NCBI RefSeq assembly: GCF_027587175.1
Contig: NZ_JAPCID010000003.1
Location: 1 to 64,000 of the forward strand
Length of the DNA stretch: 64,000 nucleotides
Direction: 5' to 3'
Source of the DNA: Solirubrobacter deserti
GTDB lineage: Bacteria > Actinomycetota > Thermoleophilia > Solirubrobacterales > Solirubrobacteraceae
Shown here piece after piece: positions 26,549-34,341 of the stretch (position 1 is the stretch's first letter; each line of letters begins with the position of its first letter). Below the pieces are notes generated by a model, which searched no databases, had not been told where the DNA came from, and saw only the letters and a list, made by a program, of their open reading frames with translations. The position numbers and the translations under genes are program-made.

Positions 26549-28570
26549 ATGGAAGCGCACAACTACGCAGGGGGACCAGGCAAGCTGGAAGCATTGCTGC
26601 ACGAGGAGCGGGCGTTGCGGGCGGTCCTGGAAGGGCTGCCGGACGCGACCGTCGCCACGGGGCGCGACGGGCGGATCGTGTTCGTGAACGCGCACGCCGA
26701 GACGTTGTTCGGCTACGAACACGGCGAGCTGCTCGGCCGGCCGGTCCAGACGCTCTGGCCGGAGAAGGTCCGCGAGCGCTACACGCGCAACATGCAGCTG
26801 TATTTCGCGACCGAGCACCCGCTGCGGTTCACGATCCGCGCGGACGGCCTGCGGCGCGACGGCACCGAGTTCGTCGGCGAGATGAGCTGGGGGATCGTCG
26901 ACACCGAGGCGGGCCCGCTGCTGCTCGCGATCGGGCGCGACATGACCGCGCACCGCGAGGCGATGTCCAAGCTCCAACGCCAGTCCCAGCAGGCCGCGGC
27001 GGTGGCCGCGCTGGGCGCGCGGGCGCTGTCGGGCGCGGACGTCGGCGACCTGGCCGTCGAGGCCGTGGCGCGGATGCGCGAGACGCTCGCGATCGACTAC
27101 GTGGTCGTGCGGCGCGCGGGCGAGGTCCTGGCCGACTGGGGCGGTGACGGCGCGGAGCTGACGCGCTTCGAGATCGCCTTCGGCGACGAGGTGTTCGGCG
27201 AGATCTGCGTCGAGGGCACGCTCGGCGACGACGAGGAGAGCTTCCTACGGGCGATCGCCAACGTGCTGGCGACCGCGCTCGGCCGGCTGCGCGGCGAGGA
27301 GCGGATGCGCCACGAGGCGCTGCACGACCCGCTGACCGGCCTGGCCAACCGCGCGCTGTGCCGCGAGCGGCTGATTCACGCGCTCGCGCGCGCGGGTCGC
27401 GACCCGGGCGCGGCGTGCGTGCTGTTCATCGACCTGGACGATTTCAAGGCCGTCAACGACCTCTACGGGCACGCCGCGGGTGACTCGCTGCTGATCGGGC
27501 TGGCGCGCCGGCTGGTCGCGACCGTGCGTCCGGCCGACACGGTCGCGCGGCTGGGCGGGGACGAGTTCGTGATCGTGTGCGAGGACATCGACGAGCACAC
27601 GGCGATCGCGCTCGGGCACCGCCTGACGGAGGCGATCCACGAGCCGCTGGAGATCGACGGGATCGAGCACCGGCTGTCGGCGTCGATCGGGATCGCGCTC
27701 GGCGACCCCGCGCGCCGCGACCCGGACGGGCTGCTGGCCGACGCCGACGCGGCCGCGTACCGCGCGAAGGCCGAGGGCCGCGGCCGCGTGGAGGTGTTCG
27801 ACACGCGGCTGCGCCGACACGCGCGCGAGCGCCTGCGGACGGCGGCGGCGCTCGAGCGCGCGCTGTCGCTCGGCCAGCTGCGGCTCGCGTTCCAGCCGAT
27901 CGTGTCGCTGACCGACCGCGGCGTCGTCGGGCACGAGGCGCTGCTGCGCTGGGATTCGCCGGGCGGCGTGATGAACGCGCCGGCGGACTTCATCCCGGTC
28001 GCGGAGGAGTCCGCGCTGATCGTCGAGATCGGCGCGTGGACGCTGATGCAGGCCTGCCACGAGAGCGCCTCGGCGTTCGGGCGCGAGGAGGACGGCCCGG
28101 CGATCTGGGTGAACCTGTCGCCGCGCCAGCTCGCGCAGCCCGACCTTCCCGCCGTGGTCGCGGACTGCCTGCAGTCGAGCGGGCTGCCGCCGGCCCGGCT
28201 GCGGCTGGAGCTCAAGGAGCGCGTGCTGCAGGGCGCGCCCAAGACGGCGCGGGCGAACGTGGTCGCCTTGCGCGAGCTCGGCGTCGGGTTCGCGCTCGAC
28301 GACTTCGGCACGGGCTACTCGTCCCTGCGCGATCTGCCCGTGCGGGCGATCAAGATCGACCGCTCGTTCGTGGCCGCGCTCGGCTCCTCCGCAGGCGATC
28401 AGGCGATCGTGGCTGCGATCGTCTCGCTCTCGAGCGCGCTCGGGATCGCGGCGATCGCCGAGGGCGTGGAAAGCGAGGAGCAGGCGGCGCAGCTCGCGGC
28501 GATCGGCTGCCCGTACGCGCAGGGCTACCTGTTCGGCGCGCCCGGCCCGCGGATAACCTCCGAGCCGTGA
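26549..28570 (+). CDS. PAS-GAF-like-GGDEF-EAL protein
   Basis: The 673-residue product has a PAS domain (about 20-135, FVNAHAETLFGYEHGELLG), a GAF-like middle, a GGDEF domain (about 265-420, intact LGGDEF) and an EAL domain (about 430-670). EAL hallmarks are present: [35 protein letters not shown] and EGVESEEQA. Both cyclase and phosphodiesterase activity for c-di-GMP are therefore possible, with PAS sensing. No membrane helix is seen. Its stop overlaps the start of a small gene by four bases. Confidence 0.92.
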   Translation: MEAHNYAGGPGKLEALLHEERALRAVLEGLPDATVATGRDGRIVFVNAHAETLFGYEHGELLGRPVQTLWPEKVRERYTRNMQLYFATEHPLRFTIRADGLRRDGTEFVGEMSWGIVDTEAGPLLLAIGRDMTAHREAMSKLQRQSQQAAAVAALGARALSGADVGDLAVEAVARMRETLAIDYVVVRRAGEVLADWGGDGAELTRFEIAFGDEVFGEICVEGTLGDDEESFLRAIANVLATALGRLRGEERMRHEALHDPLTGLANRALCRERLIHALARAGRDPGAACVLFIDLDDFKAVNDLYGHAAGDSLLIGLARRLVATVRPADTVARLGGDEFVIVCEDIDEHTAIALGHRLTEAIHEPLEIDGIEHRLSASIGIALGDPARRDPDGLLADADAAAYRAKAEGRGRVEVFDTRLRRHARERLRTAAALERALSLGQLRLAFQPIVSLTDRGVVGHEALLRWDSPGGVMNAPADFIPVAEESALIVEIGAWTLMQACHESASAFGREEDGPAIWVNLSPRQLAQPDLPAVVADCLQSSGLPPARLRLELKERVLQGAPKTARANVVALRELGVGFALDDFGTGYSSLRDLPVRAIKIDRSFVAALGSSAGDQAIVAAIVSLSSALGIAAIAEGVESEEQAAQLAAIGCPYAQGYLFGAPGPRITSEP

Positions 28571-28839
28571 CCACGTTCGAAGAGCTCGACGCGCTGCCCT
28601 CCCACGAGCTGCACGACCGCGCCGTCAAGCGCGCGGAGCGGCACCTCGACGTGAAGTTCTTCTGGCGCCTGTTGTCGGAGACGCCCGCGGCCGAGGCCGC
28701 CGACGGCGACGCGCGGCAGGGCCAGGAGGAGGTCGCGCACTGGAGCCGCCAAGTGCTCGACGTGTTGCGCGGCGACGAGGGCGCGATGGACGCCCGGCGC
28801 CCGATCTACATCGACTACCTGCTCCGACATTCGGAATAG
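28567..28839 (+). CDS. Small helical hypothetical protein
   Basis: The 90-residue product starts at GTG 28567, which overlaps the TGA of the GGDEF-EAL gene (GTGA). It is acidic and predicted helical, with TTFEELDALPSHELHDRAVKR and ARRPIYIDYLLRHSE. No known domain is recognised. Coupling to the c-di-GMP enzyme suggests a partner or a dosage-linked protein, but there is no direct evidence. Confidence 0.65.
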   Translation: MTTFEELDALPSHELHDRAVKRAERHLDVKFFWRLLSETPAAEAADGDARQGQEEVAHWSRQVLDVLRGDEGAMDARRPIYIDYLLRHSE

Positions 28840-28915
28840 CGCGCATTAGGTCGTCCGGGGGGTTCTGGCGCATCCGCAGTTGACGGGTCCCCGCCGCGTC
28901 GGAGACGCTGCGCAC

Positions 28916-29161
28916 GTGGACCTCATTCGTGAGCAGCCGAACACCGATCACTTCGAGCGCTACGACGGCGAGCCGATGGTGCAGAGCTTCCGCGTCGGCG
29001 AGCTCGGCTACGTCTGGATCACCACGGCCGAGGCCATGACGGTCCCCGGCTTCGGCATCCCGTGGATCGCCGGACAGCTTGCGCGCTACGACGCCGACGA
29101 GCTGGCCCGCGCGGTGGCCGGCGGCCTGCGCCTGCGCGCCGGCGCCCTCGTCCCGGCCTGA
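28916..29161 (+). CDS. Small hypothetical protein
   Basis: The 81-residue product starts at GTG 28916 with DLIREQPNTDHFERYDGEPMVQSFRVGELGYVWITT; the frame is open back to 28880. It looks like a compact alpha/beta protein ending in an Ala/Leu-rich helix. No family is recognised. It lies alone, 76 bases after the preceding small gene. Confidence 0.5.
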   Translation: MDLIREQPNTDHFERYDGEPMVQSFRVGELGYVWITTAEAMTVPGFGIPWIAGQLARYDADELARAVAGGLRLRAGALVPA

Positions 29162-29296
29162 GCCCCGAAGGGCCTGGCCACCCTTTATCTTTGACGTGCG
29201 CGCGGCTCCGGTCGCGTGTCCGCGCCCGGAACGCGGCGGTCGTCCACACGGCCGCCGCGCTCGGCGACCGCACCGCCTTCTACGATCGCCAGTCCG

Positions 29297-31618
29297 ATGG
29301 ATCCCGTCCTGCGCACCCTGCTGCTGGAGCGGCTGAGCGAATCCGGCCTCGAACCCGAGGCCCGCAACGTGATCGAGGTCGCCGCGGACGCCGCAGCGCC
29401 GCCGCCCACGACGAACACGTCGCCGCCCGTGTGGCTGAAGACGGTGACGGTCGAGGGGTTTCGCGGGATCGGCAAGCCGGCCACGCTCACGCTCGAGCCG
29501 GCGCCCGGGCTGACCGTCGTGGTCGGTCGCAACGGCAGCGGGAAGTCGTCGTTCGCGGAAGGGCTGGAGCTGCTGATGACCGGCGCGCTCAAGCGCTGGG
29601 AGAAGCGCCCGAAGGCCTGGAGCGAGACGTGGCAGTGCCTGCATCACCTCGGGCCGACGCGGATCACCGCCGAGCTCGAGCTGGAGGGCGGCAGCACGGT
29701 CCCGCTGACGCAGGAGTGGCCCCACGGCGCGCCGTACGGGGACGCGAGCGGGCGGGCGGCGCCGGCCGCCGTGCTGAACGAGCACGGCTGGGACCGGGAC
29801 CTGCCGAGCTTCCGGCCGTTCCTGGCGTACGCCGAGCTGGCGACGATGTTCGACACGCTCTCGTCGCTGTACGACGCGCTCACGCCGGTGCTCGGGCTCG
29901 GGGACCTGGACGCGCTCGCGGCCTCGCTCGCGCAGACGCGGCTCGCCTACGACGCCCAGCGCAAGCAGACGGCCGCGGAGAAGGACCAGCTCGTCGCGCG
30001 GCTGGATCCCGAGGACGAGCGGGCGGCGCTGGTGAAGGCCGCGATCGGCGGCCGCAAGCCGGACCTCGAGCAGCTCGACCAGCTCCTCGAGGAGGCGCCG
30101 GAGTACACCGAGGATCTGACGCTGCTGCGGCGGCTCGCCGGGCTCGCGCTGCCGACCGAGACCGAGATTCGCGACGCCTACCAGGACCTCAAGGGCGCCG
30201 AGCGCGAGTACACGGACGCGTCCGCCACCGACGCCTCCCGCGCGACCTCGGTCGCCACGCTCCTCCGCCAGGCGCTGGCCGTGCGCGACGGTGAGGACTG
30301 CCCGGTGTGCAAGACGCCCGGCGTGCTGGACGACGCGTGGGTGAAGGCCGCGCAGGAGGAGGCGGCCGAGCTGGAGGCGCAGGCCGCGACGCTCACGCAG
30401 GCCAACTCGAAGCTGCTGCTCGCGCGCCGCCGTGTGGACGCCCTGCTCGACGGCAACGCGCTCGCCGCGCCCGCGGCCGCCAAGCACCTGGGCCTGATCG
30501 ACGAGGACCTCACGCTCGAGCGCGGCGACGAGACCGAGACGAAGGCGACGGTGCACACGCTGCGCGAGCTGACCCAGAAGGCCGCCACGGAGCTCGAGCG
30601 CAAGGGCGCCGCCTGGCTCCAGCTGGTGGGCGACCTGCGCCGTTGGCTCGAGCAGGCGCGGGACGTCGAGGCCAAGGCGTCCACGCTGAAGGCGGTCAAG
30701 GACGCCGAGAAATGGCTGAAGGGCGCGAGCGACGAGCTGCGGCGCGAGCGCTTCGCCCCGATCAGCCAGTCCGCGATCGCGAACTGGCGCGAGCTGCGCC
30801 AGGGGTCATCCGTGGACCTGCACGAGATCACGCTCAAGAAGGTCGGCAAGGGCGGCCGCGCGGACTTCGACGTGCGCGCCGACGACACCGAGGCCAACGC
30901 GCTCGGCGTGATGTCCCAGGGCGAGCTGCTCGCGCTCAGCGTCTCCGTGTTCCTGCCGCGCGCCGCCCTCGACGAGTCCCCGTTCCGCTTCGCCGTGATC
31001 GACGACCCCGTGCAGGCCATGGACCCGGCGAAGGTCGACGGCCTGGCCAAGGTCCTGCACCGCGCGGCCCGCACCCGCCAGATCGTCGTCTTCACCCACG
31101 ACGACCGCCTCCCCGAGGCGATCCGGCGGCTGCGGCTGGACGCCACGATGCTGCACGTCGACCGCCGCGCGCAGTCGACGGTGGACGTGCAGGAGAGCCG
31201 CAGCCCGGTTCAGCGCTACATCGACGGCGCCCGCGGCTACGCCAAGCCCGACCGCCTACCGCCCGAGGTGCAGGCCCGCGTCGTGCCCATGTTCTGCCGC
31301 TCCGCCGTCGAGGCCGCCGCCGCGAACATCGTGCGCCGGCGGGCCGCCCAGCACGGCACCGACCTCAACGAGGCGGACGACCAGATCGCCGAGGCGCGCT
31401 CCCTGCGCGAGACCCTGGCGCTCGTGCTGTTCGGGGACGCGGGCCGCCACGGCGAGGTCGGCGGCGAGGTCAAGCGCCGCTACGGCGCCCCCTACGCCGC
31501 GCTCGTCACCGAGCTCAACCGCGGCGCGCACGGCAACCCGCTCGACCGCGAGACGCTCTCCCGCCTGCCGGACAACACGCGCGCGTTCATCCGCGAGCTC
31601 AACACGAACGCGAAGTGA
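29297..31618 (+). CDS. Zinc-hook AAA/SMC-like ATPase with HEPN-like tail
   Basis: The 773-residue product is a Rad50/RloC-like ABC ATPase: Walker A GRNGSGKSS (residues 77-85), a central zinc-hook half CPVCK (Cys335, Cys338) flanked by heptad-like helices, signature SQGELLALS (540-548), Walker B FRFAVIDDP (563-571) and switch His601 in VVFTHDD. About 170 residues follow, with FCRSAVEAAAANIVRRR and LNRGAHGNPLDRE, which resemble the helical HEPN/DUF4145 type. The ATG at 29297 gives a short N-terminal helix before the ATPase core. The next gene encodes a smaller protein with the same helical pattern, and a patatin follows. The role may be DNA-end or phage sensing; this is inference. Confidence 0.8.
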   Translation: MDPVLRTLLLERLSESGLEPEARNVIEVAADAAAPPPTTNTSPPVWLKTVTVEGFRGIGKPATLTLEPAPGLTVVVGRNGSGKSSFAEGLELLMTGALKRWEKRPKAWSETWQCLHHLGPTRITAELELEGGSTVPLTQEWPHGAPYGDASGRAAPAAVLNEHGWDRDLPSFRPFLAYAELATMFDTLSSLYDALTPVLGLGDLDALAASLAQTRLAYDAQRKQTAAEKDQLVARLDPEDERAALVKAAIGGRKPDLEQLDQLLEEAPEYTEDLTLLRRLAGLALPTETEIRDAYQDLKGAEREYTDASATDASRATSVATLLRQALAVRDGEDCPVCKTPGVLDDAWVKAAQEEAAELEAQAATLTQANSKLLLARRRVDALLDGNALAAPAAAKHLGLIDEDLTLERGDETETKATVHTLRELTQKAATELERKGAAWLQLVGDLRRWLEQARDVEAKASTLKAVKDAEKWLKGASDELRRERFAPISQSAIANWRELRQGSSVDLHEITLKKVGKGGRADFDVRADDTEANALGVMSQGELLALSVSVFLPRAALDESPFRFAVIDDPVQAMDPAKVDGLAKVLHRAARTRQIVVFTHDDRLPEAIRRLRLDATMLHVDRRAQSTVDVQESRSPVQRYIDGARGYAKPDRLPPEVQARVVPMFCRSAVEAAAANIVRRRAAQHGTDLNEADDQIAEARSLRETLALVLFGDAGRHGEVGGEVKRRYGAPYAALVTELNRGAHGNPLDRETLSRLPDNTRAFIRELNTNAK

Positions 31619-31700
31619 GAGGCGGCGCTCGCCTGGCGGCTCGCGTCGCTGCAAGCACTCGCCCGGAGGGCTCGTGCTCGCGCTCGAGGAGGGCCGCTAC

Positions 31701-32078
31701 GTGAGCGAGCGCCTCACCGTCAGCAAGGTCCTCGACGAGGCCCAGCGTCAGCTCGACGAGTTCGACCCGACGACCAGCGGCGCGTGGCCGCACGCCGCCG
31801 CCGCGCTGATCCGGCAGTCGCTGGAACGCACGCTCGACGTCTTCTGGAACGACAAGGCGCCGGGCATGCTGGAGACGAGCGCGCGCGACCGCTGGGTCTG
31901 CCTGCCCGCCTACCTGGGCGACAAACCCGAGGCGCGCGAGGCCGACTTCGCGTGGACCGCGCTCTCGAACGCCTGTCACCACCGCGCCTACGAGGTCGGG
32001 CTCACGCAGGACGAGCTGCGTGGCCACCTCGCCACCGCCCGTGACTTCCTCAAGACGGTCGCCCGTGCCCTCGCGTGA
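31701..32078 (+). CDS. Small HEPN-like helical protein
   Basis: The 125-residue product is all helical with ALIRQSLERTLDVFW and a C-terminal LSNACHHRAYEVGLTQDELRG. These two segments resemble the FCRSAVE and LNRGAHG segments at the end of the ATPase encoded 82 bases upstream, so the two may share a HEPN/DUF4145-like fold. A classical RxxxxH nuclease motif is not clear. The GTG at 31701 is chosen because GGAGGG lies 7 bases upstream; GTG 31674 is also open. It overlaps the patatin gene by 14 bases. Function is unknown. Confidence 0.65.
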   Translation: MSERLTVSKVLDEAQRQLDEFDPTTSGAWPHAAAALIRQSLERTLDVFWNDKAPGMLETSARDRWVCLPAYLGDKPEAREADFAWTALSNACHHRAYEVGLTQDELRGHLATARDFLKTVARALA

Positions 32079-33177
32079 GCCGGTCGGCCTGGTGCTGGCG
32101 GGCGGCGGCGCCCGCGGCGCCTACGAGGCCGGCGTCCTCTCGGTCCTGCTGCCGGCGCTGCCCCACCACGAGCGCCCGGACATCGTCGTCGGCGCGAGCG
32201 TCGGCGCGATCAGCGGGTCCTACATCGCCGCCGACAGCGACCCGACGCTCGCCGATGGCCTGCAGCTGTGGGAGCGCCTGCGGTGGGGCGACGTGCTCGC
32301 CACGCCGTCGCTCAAGGACCTCGAGCGCATCCTCAGGGGCGCGATCAACTTCAGCGGCCTGCTGTCGCTGCACGTCCCCGCGCTGCTGGACACGACCCCG
32401 CTCGGCCCGACGCTCGAGCGCCTGATCCCTTTCGAGCGCATCGCCCGCACGCTCGCCGTCGTCGCCACGTCCGCCCGTACCGGCCGCAGCGTCGTCTTCC
32501 ACCAGGGCGGCACACCGCAGGCCACCAGCGACGACAAGCGCGGCATCGACTACGTCGCGACCGCGATCACCGAGACCCACGTGCGCGCGTCGTCGGCCAT
32601 CCCCGCGCTGTTCCCCGCCGTCCAGCTGCCCGACGGCGACTGGTACTTCGACGGCTCCACGCGCCTGAACGCGCCGATCAAGCCCGCGCTCGCGTTCGGC
32701 GCCAAGCGCATCATCGTCATCGGCCTGAACGCGATCTCGGGCACGCTCGGCGGCGCCCAGCGGCCCGACCTCGCCGCGGGCGCCGCGCTCGTCCTCGACG
32801 CGCTGCTGGCCGACCCGCTCACCGAGGACCTGCAGACGCTCACCACGATCAACCGGCTCGCGCCGGACCGCGCGATCCCGTACATCTTCGTCGCCCCGCC
32901 CGAGCGCGACACGATCGGCCAGATCGCGCGCGACGTGTTCCGCCGCCACTACGGCGGCATCCTCCACGCCGCCCGCAGCCCGCAGCTCGCGTTCCTCGGC
33001 CGGCTGATCGACGCGGACGCCGACCCGCTGCACGGCGAGCTGCTCAGCTACCTCTTCTTCGCCCCCGAGTTCGCCCGCGCGCTGATCGCGCGCGGCCAGG
33101 CCGACGCGCGCCGCTGGCTCGCGGAGCCGCACGACGACGGCCTATGGGACCTGGGCCCGCTTGGCCGTCACCGCTGA
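32065..33177 (+). CDS. Patatin-like phospholipase
   Basis: The 370-residue product has the patatin oxyanion loop GGGARGAYEAG (about residues 10-20), nucleophile elbow GASVG in VVGASVGAISGSY and the catalytic Asp in YFDGSTRLNAP. It should cleave acyl esters of phospholipids as a Ser-Asp dyad enzyme. The GTG at 32065 lies inside the end of the HEPN-like gene, giving coupled translation. Patatins serve in lipid turnover and, in several anti-phage systems, as membrane-damaging effectors. The last 36 bases overlap the convergent glycosyltransferase gene. Confidence 0.88.
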   Translation: MPSREPVGLVLAGGGARGAYEAGVLSVLLPALPHHERPDIVVGASVGAISGSYIAADSDPTLADGLQLWERLRWGDVLATPSLKDLERILRGAINFSGLLSLHVPALLDTTPLGPTLERLIPFERIARTLAVVATSARTGRSVVFHQGGTPQATSDDKRGIDYVATAITETHVRASSAIPALFPAVQLPDGDWYFDGSTRLNAPIKPALAFGAKRIIVIGLNAISGTLGGAQRPDLAAGAALVLDALLADPLTEDLQTLTTINRLAPDRAIPYIFVAPPERDTIGQIARDVFRRHYGGILHAARSPQLAFLGRLIDADADPLHGELLSYLFFAPEFARALIARGQADARRWLAEPHDDGLWDLGPLGRHR

Positions 33178-34341
33178 GATCGCGAGCGCGGCGAGCATGA
33201 TCACGAACGGGTCGATTGCGGTCCGGTAGCGCGGCGTCTCCACCACGAGGAAGACGACGCCGAGGTACATCAGCACGGGCACGGTCCACAGCCACAGCGG
33301 GGCGTCCCGGGCGCGTCGCGTGAACGCGCCGATCACCGCCAACACCGCGAAGACCCAGAAGCAGATGATCCCCGCCGCGCCGGCGCGCTTGCCCGCGGAG
33401 ATCGTGCCCGCGGTGTGGATCGCCCAGTCCCAGCCGGCCAGGTCGAGCATCCGGCGCGTCGTCCAGAACGCGACCTTCAACGGGGCACCGGGATGGTCCT
33501 TGATGTACTCGAGCGACGCCTCCCGCAGCCGCTTCTCCAGCACGGGCTCGGGCGTCACCCGCAGCTGGTTGAAGATCGGCCGGTAGTCGTCGACGCGCTT
33601 CAGGGTCCGCCACGAGGCCGGGTTCTCGCGGTCGTTCATCGCCTCGCTGTTGTACGTGCCGGCGAGCGCGGAGCCGAACTGGGTCCCGACCGGGACGAAG
33701 GCGTCGAAGACGACGTAGTTGCGGACCGCCCAGGGCGCGATCGTGAGCGTGGCGGCGAGCAGCATGATCAGCGCCGGTCTCGGCCCCTTCCACAAGGCCC
33801 ACGCGAGTGGCGCCAGCAGCACGAGCGCGTTGGACCGGCCGAGGATCGCGAGCCCGATCAGCACGCCCGCCGGGATCACCCAGCCGCGCAACGCCGCCGC
33901 GATGGCGCCGAGCATGCACAGCGTGAACAGCGGCTCGCTCATCACGGACTGGCCGATGAGGATCTGCGGGATGTACACGGCGGCCAGCGCCATCGCGATC
34001 AGCGCGACGCGGTTGCCCCACACCTGGTGCGCGATCACGCCGATCAGCGCCACGATGCCGGTGCCGACGAGCGCGTTGGCCAACCGCGCCCACTCCAGCG
34101 ACGGGCCGAAGACCCAGTACACGCCGGCGAGGAAGATCGGGTAGGTCGGCGGCCGGAACGCGGTCTCGCGGCCGTAGGAGAGCGCGAAGCCGTCGCCGTT
34201 CGCGAGCGAGATCGCGTGCCGGTTGTAGTCGAGCGCGTCGTGCACGAGCCGGTAGTCCGGCGTCGCGAGCACCCACGCGACGCGGATCGCCAACGCGGCG
34301 ACGAGGATCGCGACGGCTATCCGTCTCGGGGTGAAAGCCAT
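33142..34341 (-). CDS. ArnT/PMT-like family 39 glycosyltransferase
   Basis: The 399-residue membrane protein has about ten helices and an early acidic pair in LVHDALDYNRHAISLANGDGF followed by FRPPTYPIFLAGVYWV, the pattern of GT39/ArnT-like polyprenyl-linked sugar transferases. It overlaps the start region of the fused methyltransferase/GT2 gene by 25 bases, so the two form a unit: the GT2 probably makes a polyprenyl-phosphate sugar that this enzyme transfers to an outer acceptor. The acceptor is unknown. Confidence 0.82.
   Translation of the reverse strand: MAFTPRRIAVAILVAALAIRVAWVLATPDYRLVHDALDYNRHAISLANGDGFALSYGRETAFRPPTYPIFLAGVYWVFGPSLEWARLANALVGTGIVALIGVIAHQVWGNRVALIAMALAAVYIPQILIGQSVMSEPLFTLCMLGAIAAALRGWVIPAGVLIGLAILGRSNALVLLAPLAWALWKGPRPALIMLLAATLTIAPWAVRNYVVFDAFVPVGTQFGSALAGTYNSEAMNDRENPASWRTLKRVDDYRPIFNQLRVTPEPVLEKRLREASLEYIKDHPGAPLKVAFWTTRRMLDLAGWDWAIHTAGTISAGKRAGAAGIICFWVFAVLAVIGAFTRRARDAPLWLWTVPVLMYLGVVFLVVETPRYRTAIDPFVIMLAALAISAVTAKRAQVP

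Noticed and set aside
29162-29296. Terminator hairpin after the 81-residue gene
   Set aside because: AAGGG...CCCTT near 29166-29184 gives only a 5-bp stem, too weak to support.
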